A stretch of DNA of 64,000 nucleotides from Ignelater luminosus (lineage: Eukaryota > Arthropoda > Insecta > Coleoptera > Elateridae), in NCBI GenBank assembly GCA_011009095.1, contig VTPC01004126.1, positions 1 through 64,000 on the forward strand. The letters are read 5' to 3'. The notes under the pieces are model-generated. The model did not search any database. It saw nothing but the letters and a program-made list of their open reading frames with translations, and was not told the DNA's origin. Positions within the stretch are counted from its first letter, which is position 1; the number at the start of each line of letters is the position of its first letter. A program made the position numbers and the translations under genes. Shown here piece by piece: positions 1-9,928 of the stretch.

Positions 1-355
1 GTTATCAACACTAATGTATTTACATCTACCCTTACTTTATTAAGTTTCATAGTAGAAAAGTACATTAGATTTTTTTACATAGAGACTTAATTATCTAACT
101 TATAATATACATGTTTATATACAAAGCATGATAAGTATGAAAGAGTGGATACTGTAAATCATGATGATAATTTACATTTTATGTCCATTATTGCACGTGT
201 CACGACCCAGTTTGGTTTACATCCGCCTTTACGTATAAATCATGTACGAACAAATCACTTATAAACGGCATTTTCTTTTTCAAAAGTTTATATTGCGGCT
301 AGCGCGCCGTATATTTATTGTTCAACGTTCAAACATTTATCTTGTTCGACGCACG
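1..355. other. 3' flank of the host gene
   Basis: AT-rich sequence that holds the 3' UTR of the minus-strand gene and its candidate poly(A) signals. No other gene is visible. The short open frame starting at 242 on the plus strand overlaps the antisense of the terminal exon and is a shadow. Confidence 0.5.
314..319 (-). terminator. Poly(A) signal of the DUF4758-like gene
   Basis: A canonical AATAAA reads on the minus strand 37 nt past the TGA stop at 358-356. It implies a very short 3' UTR with cleavage near 290-300. A second AATAAA at 41-36 could serve a longer form. Confidence 0.55.
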
Positions 356-1567
356 TCAACCCACGTAAGGGAACGCAGGATAAGGGGCCGGGAAAAAGCC
401 GGGATATGCGGCTGTCGGTTGCACGGGCACAGAGGCAGTCATGAAGGTTGTCAGTACGGTGGGCACCACTTTGGTAGATAAAATAGTTGTGTACGCAGTC
501 CTTGCACCGAAAGTGAGTTTCAGTATTTTACTACTGGTCTCCGTGACTAAAGTCGTCTGCACGACTGGGGACGAAGTTACTGCATACTGAGGTTGTTGCT
601 GCTGGAACAGCGGGTTAACAGGAGGAATTGGTAAATTAGGCAAGTTTGGCAGTGCTGGAGGTAGTGTACTCGTTCCAAATTCATAATCCGTTTTCGTCAC
701 CGTTCCTAGAGCTTTAGAAATAGTCGTTAATATCGTATTTTGACCATTGAAAATAGGAATAACGTGAGATTCGTAAATAGTTTCCACTTTTATCACCGGT
801 TTCGAAGTTGTGATTACTTGTCCTTGTGCGGCTGCTGGGTTTAATAATCGTAACAAAGCTAGCTGCTGTAGTTGATCAGGACTTAAGCCAGGAGTTGGCA
901 GAGATTCGATTAATGCAGGCTTGGGGGTGGTAGGTGCGTGAGCTTTTTTAGAACGTAAATGCACTACCGCGGGTAAATTGGATTTATCAACATCCGATAA
1001 GTCGAAGTCCGATCCTATGTTTGCTAAGTCGAGGTCCGCGGGGAAAGCCCTTCGAGGCTGACTGTCCGCCTCATTATCGTTTTCATCCCCGAATGCAAGT
1101 TCGAGGTTTAGCTCCGATCCGGCTTCGTCCAAATGACTATTGAATTCGTTCAGCGTCTTACTGGGGACAAAGTGATAAGCTTCCATTGGTGGCAGCGTCT
1201 TAGTTGCAGCAACCAATCTCGTTACTAGATAAGTTTGAACGAGAGTGTAACTAGAAGTTTCATTTCCTCCTCGAACAGCCGGTAAAATATGAGTTTTTAA
1301 CATAGTCTGAGTAGTGCTGAAAGTTTCCGTCATTGTTTCTAACGGAGGGGTTTCCATATCTATAGCCATATAAAGCGGAGGAAGAGTCGCAATGCTGGAA
1401 TCTAAGAAATTATGATCCTTATCGTAATTGTTAGAGGTGGCTAATATATTTTCGGTTAATGGTTCGGCTTTAGATGGGACTATAGAATTTTCAGCTGCGG
1501 AACTTTCTAAAACCTTTTCGAATGTTGAAGTTACGGTGATGTACCTTGTATTTTTTATACTACCAAC
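356..1567 (-). CDS. Terminal coding exon of a DUF4758-like insect protein gene
   Basis: This exon encodes residues 657-1059 of the visible protein and ends in TGA at 358-356. Its acceptor is a TTTATAG/GTTGGT junction (AG at 1569-1568) in phase 0, which matches the donor of the exon at 1624. The frame is open from the acceptor, so the ATG-initiated stretch from 1369 is only the inner part of the exon. The start reads VGSIKNTRYITVTSTFEKV. A conserved-looking block follows (LVQTYLVTRLVAATKTLPPM, then EAYHFVPSKTLNEFNS and an acidic LDEAGSELNLELAFGDEND). The middle is Pro/Ala-rich with KVETIYESHVIPIFNGQNT, and the tail is rich in TTL/TTI/TTF patches, ending YPAFPYVG. There is no membrane segment or catalytic motif. 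I associate these blocks from memory with the insect DUF4758 family of mucin-like, probably secreted proteins. That is recognition, not a search result, and the function is unknown. Confidence 0.85.
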   Translation of the reverse strand, partial: VGSIKNTRYITVTSTFEKVLESSAAENSIVPSKAEPLTENILATSNNYDKDHNFLDSSIATLPPLYMAIDMETPPLETMTETFSTTQTMLKTHILPAVRGGNETSSYTLVQTYLVTRLVAATKTLPPMEAYHFVPSKTLNEFNSHLDEAGSELNLELAFGDENDNEADSQPRRAFPADLDLANIGSDFDLSDVDKSNLPAVVHLRSKKAHAPTTPKPALIESLPTPGLSPDQLQQLALLRLLNPAAAQGQVITTSKPVIKVETIYESHVIPIFNGQNTILTTISKALGTVTKTDYEFGTSTLPPALPNLPNLPIPPVNPLFQQQQPQYAVTSSPVVQTTLVTETSSKILKLTFGARTAYTTILSTKVVPTVLTTFMTASVPVQPTAAYPGFFPAPYPAFPYVG

Positions 1568-1623
1568 CTATAAATAAAGTTAATAAAAGCGTCATGTTTA
1601 ACAAAAAATAATCTGAGACTCAC
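1568..1623 (-). other. Intron of 56 nt
   Basis: A minimal GT-AG intron in phase 0 (GTGAGT...TTTATAG). Such a length is common for short insect introns. Joining across it keeps the frame and links TFQ to VGSIKN. Confidence 0.85.
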
Positions 1624-2221
1624 CTGAAAAGTATAAGGAGATTTAATAGTGGCAATTTCGTAATATGTGTCTTTGAAATCTGGCGGAGTGAAAATTTCTA
1701 CTTTAACGGTTTCCAAGGGAAAGGGATTATCAATTTTATTTTCTGTGGAGCTTTCGTCGTCAATAATTGATGCAACAGATTCGGAACCAACTAAACTGTC
1801 CGTATCATCGGATCGAGCTTGGGGGGTAACTACGTCGTTTGAAAGAGGGATCACGTCTGATGGCGAACTCGTCGTTCCCAGCGTGGTATTATTTTGTTCG
1901 TCATCGTTCTGTTTTCTGATGGTGACTCGGGGCTTAGCGGTTGTCTTATATTGCCACCTTCCTGGCGCCCTGTTTAATTTAAATTTATACACGCTTGTGC
2001 TTGCCTGTGGTGATTGTTCCGAGCTGGACGGTTGAATTTGTGCGCGAGGCTTGTAACCCCTTCTCGTATACCCTCCATTATTATTATTGTTATTATTGTT
2101 GTTGTTGTTGTTCTCGGGTGGAGCGGCATTTAGTTTCGGCTTGTTCTTTCTATTCAGGTATTTTCTGGATGATGCGGGCGTCGTCGTCGTGGTTGTCGTC
2201 GTTGATGGTGGTGGCGGTTCG
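1624..2221 (-). CDS. Third visible coding exon of the DUF4758-like gene (Thr/Asn-rich)
   Basis: This 598-nt exon encodes residues 458-656 plus the last base of codon 457. The acceptor is ...TACACAG/CGAACC (AG at 2223-2222). Its single leading C completes the codon AA|C left by the exon ending at 2571. The donor is TTTCAG/GTGAGT (GT at 1623-1622), phase 0. The protein segment is low complexity: PPPPS, eight Thr, a basic stretch RKYLNRKNKPK and twelve consecutive Asn (residues 494-505), followed by a region rich in basic, Ser and Thr residues. It ends in a more conserved-looking tail, VKVEIFTPPDFKDTYYEIAT and KSPYTFQ. The homopolymers suggest a disordered linker and a length-variable coding microsatellite. 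The GTG near 2235 is intronic sequence and is not a start. Confidence 0.85.
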
Positions 2222-2570
2222 CTGTGTACAGACACAGTTGCAAGTCGTGCACTTTTCCGACCATGCTTTTTATTACGTTTGTGCGGTCTGTGTGTTGTGG
2301 TGTGCTGTCTGTATTATTTACAAGTGTTAGTGCACAATGTGTGTCACAAGTTGTGCAATATATAAATAAATTCATCAATATAAATTCATTATTTATCAAA
2401 CTTTCTGAAAAACATCAAAATCTAAGTAAACAAGTAGATGTATCTTTAAATATAAATGTACCATTACGGTAAAAAAAGGTTCTACTTATTATAAGTAGAC
2501 GTTACGTTTCAAGAAAGTTTGAAAGAAAGGTTAATACATTATTGATGAATCTGTAAAAGTAAATACTTAC
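2222..2570 (-). other. Intron of 349 nt
   Basis: GT-AG intron, phase 2, between the exons 3759-2571 and 2221-1624. It is AT-rich with no inserted element. Confidence 0.8.
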
Positions 2571-3759
2571 TTATTTGAAGATCTGGTAGGCTGGGGTGTC
2601 GTCGTTGTTTTATGTTTATTCTTCTTATAGGAAGGTGGTGGCGTGGGGTCCTTCGTATCATTATGGACTTCGATTTCCTGTTCTCGAGCCCTATTTTTAA
2701 AACGCGGTTTCAAGGAAGTTCCCGGGCCGGTTGGCTTTCTCGTAGGTCTAATTGAATTTTGAGAGTTAAACAGGTTTTCCACTGGAAGGGCGGTCTCCTC
2801 GATTATTGAACTAACCGGAGTCGGTTCTAAGTGGTGATGTTTATTGCCCTTTCCCAGTGCAGGCGCTGCCGTTTTTAGTATTCGGAGCGTAGGAGAAGGG
2901 TTAATTTTTCCCTTTTGATGATTTTGTTGAATGTGTGAAGTGCTCTGTAGCACCTGCGCGTACTTTCCAGAAATGTAAGTTCCTATAACGCTAGTCTCGT
3001 GAACAGTTGTAACGCCATCTTTTACTACGGTTCCACCTAATTTTGTAACTAATCCAGTTGGATGTAATGAGTCCGCTTTCTGCGTGGGCCCGTGGTGTTG
3101 CCTGTTTTTTGCTTCTGCAGACGGACGGGGTTTTAAATGGAACTTTGAGCTGGGCTTCAAGTTTATTACTTTGTAGGTTTCCTCGACGACTTCGGAGGGT
3201 TGTCTTGACAGGAAGTCGTATTCCGGCTCTCCTATATTGTTTCCAACAACAACAGCAGGTTCGTCTTCTTTTGAATGTACTTCCACGACGCTGGACACGA
3301 CTGCTGGTGGGGTGGCCACGCTCGAACTTGACCCCTCATAAACTTCTACTCGACTCGATATGACAGGAGGCGTCTCTACTTTTGACGTCCCCGTTATTAC
3401 TTCTACTTTAGTTACAATATTCTTCTCCGGCGCTTTGCTGACCGGCGCCGCCACTACTTCGATTTTGCTCGATATAACTGGAGCTAAATTTACTACACTC
3501 GATACGCCTTCTATTACATTTACTTTAGTAGAGGGTTGCGATTTAATCTCTACTTTACTGGAAATCGCTGCAGGTGCGTTCGATTGCACGTTAACAACGG
3601 TAGAAATCTTTTTAGGCGTTTCCGACGCCTTCTTCTCAACTTTAGTTTGTGTTTTACTGGGTTTTATCGTTGAAGGAGGTTGTGTTTCAACAGACGTGGC
3701 GGGTTTTGTGTCTATAACCGCGTTTACTGCCGGTTCTGTAGCCTTATCTTTTCCGCCAT
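2571..3759 (-). CDS. Second visible coding exon of the DUF4758-like gene (VSSKVEV repeats plus conserved block)
   Basis: This 1189-nt exon encodes residues 62-456. The acceptor is GTTTCAG/ATGGCGG (AG at 3761-3760). Its leading AT completes codon 61 (G|AT, Asp) from the exon at 19975. The donor is AATAA/GTAAGT (GT at 2570-2569), phase 2. The apparent ATG at 3772 lies in the intron and is not a start. The N-terminal half carries a loose repeat of the form P-x-[IV]-[VI]-S-S-[KR]-[VI]-E-[VI], with copies near residues 127, 157, 177, 195 and 216. A conserved-looking block follows at about residues 240-337: EYDFLSRQPSEVVEETYKVI, then LKPSSKFHLKPRP, HPTGLVTKLGGTVVKDG and TTVHETSVIGTYISGKYAQV. This block is the strongest basis for the DUF4758 assignment. 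The remainder is basic and Pro-rich. Confidence 0.87.
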
Positions 3760-6700
3760 CTGAAACATGCAATCTAGTATTATACGAGCTTGTTTATTAT
3801 CGGTTATTGTCTAGGAAATTACAGATTATGGCCCCACAGTGCCTAGTTAAGAAGCTTTACTAACTTTTCTAATTTTCATCTCATTCGAGTTGGTTGTAAT
3901 AAAGTGACGAATCTGAATTTATAGTCACGAGGAGAGTTTTAGTTATCTTGTTTGAGATATTTGTACAAAAAAGAGAAGTATGTAGATATTAAAATTATAA
4001 TTTTATAGATTAAAAAGTTTGTAGTATGAATATGACACATCATTAAAAACCTTTCCCCTGTGACTAAAAATTTGAGTGTTCTATATTTTTATTTGATTTT
4101 AATCGAATAAATGTAACATAAAAGGTCAAGTATGTGTAAAAGTAACAATTTATTTTATAAATGTGCGCAATGCAAAGGTTGCATTGTATTGCATAGTTAT
4201 TGACACCTAAAGAACTACTAAGATTACAACAATGAAAGACGTATTGAAGTCAATGCCAACAAACTTATTGTGCACTTTAATGCGAAACCACTTCTCAATT
4301 GCATGGTTTATACAAAAAGCAGTTATTCAAGAAGTTCTTTTTTTCTTATGAAGTCATAGACACGTTGTAATAGAAAATTCCTAGGGTAACCCATGACCTT
4401 TCCAATCATACCTTAAATGTTGGGAAAAAATTATTACATTGAACTGAAAATGAAGTCACGACAAAAGCATTTAGTCATCTTCGTAAGCGTGTGACAACAT
4501 TATCTTGTAGATTTATTATTTATTACCTTGAGTATTTGAGATTCAGAAGTTGACATTAAGTACGTGTACTAGAAGATACTTTTGTTTTGTTTCGATTCTT
4601 GACCTCAAAAACTTATTTGCAGGTGCAGTAATTATAATTTCAAATCGATTCCTTTGTTTGCACTAAAGAAATGTTGAAAGTAAATATTTGTTTATTACAA
4701 TTAATATTATGAACTGCATAGCCAAATTTAAATCCTACTTAAAATACAACTGAAGGTAAAGTACATAATAAGAGAGGCTGTTTGTTACAAAAGATGACAA
4801 ATGAAAATTGTGTAGGATATGTTTATCCTTTTATTATTGAACCAAGTCTTTTTATGGCTTTCAACAAGCAAGGTAAGGTTTATTTTAACTTTTTAAAATT
4901 CTTTGTAGGAACCGATGATTACATAGATAAAATAATATACAATGAAAAGTTGTAACAATGTTCGGTTTTTATAAAAAATCAAGGGATCTCCAACCGAGTC
5001 AATGAGGTAATGCTTGACTCCTGCTATTAACATGCTTTCGTTGCATCTATGATTTTCAAGCTTTGATATTTTAGTTCAATCATGATTGATAACATGTTGA
5101 GCATTTAACCTCCTTAATGGTTATTAAATATTAAATAATGTAGTAAATAAATTAGAGCATTCACAGCGGTTCTGAGGCTGAGATTCTAACAATAGGTAGA
5201 TTTCCTGATTAAACAAGCTGAATACCACTAAAAAGGCTACTGGAAATTTATTTAGTCTCTAAATTGCAGCCTGAATTTGTTTATGTTGTCAGTATCAATT
5301 TCCAATCCAAAAAGGCAAGTGCAATGTGCACGCAATAATGTGACAGGACTGCACTAAAAGAGTAAATTAATATGTTAAAACAAAAGCAGGTTCATTGCAA
5401 TCAAATGTATTTCACTGATATTTATCGCAACATTCATTCCACTCGAAATTATGAATTATGTACAACATTAAAGCATTAATACACTATGTCAGGTTTAAGT
5501 TTCTCAACGCACAAATTTTTTAAAAGCCCATTTTACAAGCGCTTATTCTGAATTCAGTTAACATTTCATTGAGATTAGCGAGTGAGATCAACAGAAAGTT
5601 AGTTACCTAAGAGGTAAGCTAGCTGGTGTACTGCACATCAGATCAGGACAAAATACACAACTTTAATTCTGAACTAAATAATTACTTGAATTCAGTTCCT
5701 CTGCAAAAATGCAAACCTCTTCTTGACATTACTATGTAAGCAGTAAATTCATATCTAGGTACTTGAAGAATAAGAAGACGGTAGTTAATGAGCAAATGAC
5801 GAGGAAGTTAATGGAAATGAGTACAAGGGTATTGGTATTTAGCCATCATAAAGAGTTACACAGGCAAGAAGATTGAGAAATGTTTCAGTTATTAAAATAA
5901 AATCCCTTAACAGTAAAGACTTTACCAACTTGTTAAATTAGGATTGTCCACGAAATGATTCTGAAGATAAAATAATTTATGAAGAATAACGTTTGGTATA
6001 TTTCAACCAGAAAAATGTTTATGAAATCTAGGATTCTTTACCAACACCATTGGTAAGATCACAAGTTACACGTCATGTAAGGAAATGAATTACCTTCAAT
6101 ACTCTTCTTCTTTTACCTGTGACTAAGACTCTATCGTATTTTTCTGATCCTATTCTGCCGATTTCATCCTTTATGTCTCTTACCTCTTGACATAGCATCT
6201 GCACTGTCTATTCGTTCCAGAGGCTTTTTTTCTACTTTTTTGTCCTTTTTACTACCTATGTCTTGCATGTTAAACCATCATCTTATCACGGTGCTTCTAT
6301 GTTTAACTCTCCATGTTGTACGTAAGTCTTGTGCTACTTACTCCTTTAATAGATACAAATGCTACGGCACTTAGCCGTTTTCAGATTACACGTTCGAATT
6401 GTAGTTTTTCAGTTTTAAAGAAATTAAAAATCTAGATCTGATGTTAACCATTTAATAAATTGTTTCTACACAACCAAGATGGGTTATGGATTTTACTCTT
6501 CAATTTATTAATCACACTTCACTCTTTAATTTCTGATCTATTAAATGCCGTAAGATTATTTTTCTATTTTTTCTTAAATACGGTAGTGCAGTAAGTATTG
6601 CATGTAAAGTGTCCTCTTCGAACTTGTTAGTTTCCATTCGGTCAAAAAAGGTCCACTTTACATTCTGGTAATTATTATGTAAGTGTTCCAAAACATAAAA

Positions 6701-7229
6701 AGATTTAGTATGAATCTCTAGAGAATTTGTAAAAAGGTCCCTGTATGATCAGATTTTAAAGTGACTTAAAAAATTCGAATTAGCATTTAGCAATTTCCTA
6801 GCTAGATCTAAAACTACAGTTCAGTAGATAACATTAACATTTTTAATAAAAAAGAAATTGAAACTTTGACATTTAATAATTACAGACACTTGGAAGTTTT
6901 TTGAACCTGCAACAATAAAATGATTATATCAGCAAAATCAAAACTAGAAATCAGCAAAGAATAGTTGCTAATAAGATGCAGAGAGTTATAGCCTTACGGT
7001 AGTAAGACCAACCACCTCATTACTAGTCTTTGAACTTCAGTGATTTACTTAGCTAAACAATTCTGATTTTACCAATCGGATTGTTTGAATCTATTGCTGA
7101 ATATGTGCTCCTCTCTGGAACTTCAAATCATGCTTTGTATTAAGCATTCCACAGTCTGAAAACGTAAGTCAGTCTTAAATATGTTGTTGTACATCACAAC
7201 TGATAGTATCCATGCTGTTCTTTGATATT

Positions 7230-7500
7230 CATTTCGAAATTCTGCTTGGTCTTTCTTTATTATTTTTTTCCTGTACCTTGTATTTCAAATTGTCCTTATT
7301 TGGCCATAACATCTTGGACTATTCTGTTTTAGTAGCTTCAACGCTATAATTTCTTATGTTAATACTCTTCCAACTTTCTCTTTCATTTACTTAAAGATTT
7401 CAGGCATTATTCCATTTCTACCTGCTAACATCATTTTCTCAAACTTTACTCGTTTTAGGCCTTTTTATGCGGTATTCCCCTTTTTATGATATCATACTTT
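7230..7500 (-). mobile_element. Possible degraded non-LTR retrotransposon RT fragment
   Basis: The minus strand translates, with stops, to AGRNGIMPEIFK followed by MKEKVGRVLT. This resembles the GK(A)xGxDGIxPE(I/M)xK motif at the start of many insect non-LTR reverse transcriptase domains; the plus-strand element at 46 kb has KNKKAPGVNIIPAEIIK at the same place. The sequence is short and heavily mutated, with no recognisable catalytic box. The pyrimidine-rich plus strand at 6095-6350 may be more of the same relic, but I could not identify it. Confidence 0.3.
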
Positions 7501-7546
7501 GTAGTTTAATTCTTGACACCTTTACTCCATGATACTATATACGTTC

Positions 7547-7703
7547 GGTTGCACAAAAATAATTTGATCATTGATCAAGTTGATCAGTTGATTTACCGAT
7601 CTGATTAGATAAGTCTAAATACTTCACTACGTCTGATTGGTTAATCAATTGATCAAGTGGTTGATCAATCGATCAAGCATTTAACAAATCTTTGTGCAAC
7701 TCG
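7547..7703. mobile_element. Palindromic MITE with TTGATCA-rich arms
   Basis: About 157 bp whose ends are inverted: CGGTTGCACAAA near 7546 and its imperfect complement TTTGTGCAACTCGG near 7691-7704. Both arms are full of GATCA/TGATC palindromes (TTGATCATTGATCAAGTTGA on the left, GTGGTTGATCAATCGATCAA on the right), so the single strand could fold into a long hairpin. There is no coding capacity. It fits a small non-autonomous DNA element. The superfamily and the target duplication are unclear. Confidence 0.6.
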
Positions 7704-8296
7704 GCCTCTTTCAAGGTATGCTCACTTTAACGCCTAATATTGGTAAAACGCACGCATGACATCACGCAGTGATGACTCAAACACAAAGAACAAAACTAAC
7801 ACAATACCGACACAAGTAATCTTAAAGAATACTTATAAAGAGAAAATGATGGTTGACTGGATAGTTTATTTATTTTATGGACTATATCAAATCACAGTTA
7901 ACAACTAATTTACTAAAGGAAAATAATAATTGCTTAGGTTTCGAAGTGCGAATTACAAAAAACAGAAAATCCCAAAAATCCAAAGTCGATCATGTTGCTT
8001 TAGCTTTATTATTTTGTTCTCGATAAAATTAGTCGAGAACGAATTTCCCTGCCTAGGCAGATAAAGTGTCGCTTCTCTGATGTTTTTGAGTCGGAAAAGT
8101 TTTCACTATAGTGGCAGTTACAGAAAAAGTAATAACTTTAATTTACATTGTTTTTTACAGAATCTCTGTTTTATGTTCTCATATAATTATGTTTTCTTCC
8201 GATTTTTAAACGTTGCTTTTTCTTTTGTGATTGTGTTATTACAGCATTATTAACCAAGTGCCTTGCCTTGTTTATATTCCTTTATATCTTTAATTA

Positions 8297-9928
8297 CACT
8301 TGCCCACATAAGTTTACATACGGGTACAGAAAATACACAGAATGACTGAAAATGAGGTATAATCGCTGTATTTAGTATACATACAGTCGCAAACATCACA
8401 ATACATTACATTGTTTTCACCTTTTGCATGCAAATAGACAACCTGGAAAAGAGGTATCATTTAAAGATAGAACAAACCACAAAAGTAAGAAAGAACTGAC
8501 TAACATGCCTTTTAATAAGCTGTCGGTCCTTCTGATGTTTCTATTACTGCTTTAAGGCGGACAGGCATTGATTACATCAGTTTTTCAGTGACTGTTGGTG
8601 GAAAGTGTGGTATTCTTTAGTCAACACTCGCTTTAGGTCGGCCTTGCTAGGTACACTGCATTGATGTACCCGTTTTTTCAGTTCGTCCCACAAATGCTCG
8701 ATGACGTTCAGGTCTAAGAATGGAGTTGCCTTCGCACAATAACCATTCTTTGACAAGACAAGATCATTATCTTGTTGGAAGGTATAGTTGGTCAATACAC
8801 CTAATTCTGTCACTCTCGCTATAAAACTAGTTTCCAAGACGTCCAAGTGGACGTATCGATCCACGATCATGTCAATGAAATGTAGATAACTTGCCAACTC
8901 CATTTGCCGCTATGCATTCTCAGACCATAACAGATTGTGAAGCTTTTACGGTAGGAACGATACTTTTTATCTTTAGGGCTTCCATGCGTTTCCTGAACGC
9001 ATTCAACTTACATTCATAGGTAAAGATAGCACGTTTCCAAAAGTCTGGATTGTATTCATGAACGTTATGATACTTCTTTGTGAAGTCCAGTCTCTTCTAC
9101 ATGTTAACCGCACTAATGAACGACTTTTTACATGGAATTCGTGCGTTGTAGCCAAACTTGTGGAGACAGCGACGAACTGTTTCAGGATGCACTGTAAGGC
9201 TATTTCGCAAACTATTAGCGACACTTAACCGTTCTCCCTACGGGGTTTTGCGCGACCATGCGAGTAATATGTCTCTGGTGCCGATCGTTCAGCTTACGTG
9301 GGCGGCCGGTTCTGGCCACATTTCAGGTTCTTTTTATAATTTTCTATTATTGGACTTTGACAGATCCAGCACACGTTGTAGAGCTGCTGTCGGCACTTCT
9401 TCCTTTCTACGCTCCTTGTTGTCTCACACACTTCGAATTACGAATGCACCTTCCCATACAACTTGCGGACTTCCCACAGCACTTATAGACGTAAGTTAAG
9501 GTACAAAATAAATCACACACTCTTTTCTAATTCCGCGAGAAAAACAATCCATTGAGTGAATAAGATGATCTTTGGTGACTTGCGACGAAAATGATCATTT
9601 TATTTATTTAAAATAATTGTACAATAGCCTGTTTTTCTTAAAAACACGGAACATAAAATCCGATTTATTTTGTCTCTTAGTTTACATACGTAGGGTATTC
9701 CCCTAAATATGTTCGTCATGCATGCCCCAGATGGTGCGTACGTAGAATCTTGTGGTTGGGTATTTATCTCGATAATCTATTTGTTGCATACTTCACGCCA
9801 TGTACTGCTATTTGCATGGCCTAGTCGATAACAATGCAAGATGCGCCAGTGTTTGCAACTGTTTATATATCATTTTATGCCATTCTGACTATTTTCTGTA
9901 CCCGTATGTAGAATTTTGTGGGAAAGCG
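8297..9928 (-). mobile_element. Full-length but inactive Tc1-like transposon
   Basis: Imperfect terminal inverted repeats of about 58 bp bound 1632 bp and share the core CTACATACGGGTACAGAAAA (left arm TTACATACGGG..., 8314-8334; right arm near 9888-9908). TA dinucleotides flank both ends (8295-8296 and 9929-9930), the Tc1/mariner target duplication. The minus strand carries a broken transposase. The N-terminal region reads GRPRKLNDRHQ (near 9307-9275), the AT-hook-like and helix-turn-helix part of Tc1 proteins. The C-terminal part is on 8903-8577, with QQDND near 8775 and DLNVIEHLWDELKKRV near 8714-8667. The spacing between the second Asp and the Glu is about 23 residues instead of the usual 34, so a piece is deleted. 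Several frameshifts and stops lie between these blocks, so it cannot make transposase. Confidence 0.9.
8577..9310 (-). pseudogene. Tc1-family transposase pseudogene
   Basis: Degenerate transposase inside the element at 8297-9928. Identifiable pieces, in order on the minus strand, are GRPRKLNDRHQRHITRMVAQ; a block around 9190-9050 with FGYNARIPCKKSF and RLDFTKKYHNVHEYNPDFWK (joined across a stop); VGKL near 8895; and the C-terminal catalytic piece ending at 8577. At least three disruptions separate them. A functional Tc1 transposase is about 340 residues and needs an intact D,D34,E triad, which is not present here. Confidence 0.8.

Noticed and set aside
1667..2365. Several plus-strand frames rich in Val, Leu, Cys and Tyr
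   Set aside because: They are shadows of the Thr- and Asn-rich exon 2221-1624 on the other strand.
3360..3863. 167-codon plus-strand open frame
   Set aside because: It is antisense to the supported exon 3759-2571. Its length comes from the Val/Ser/Thr codon bias of that exon.
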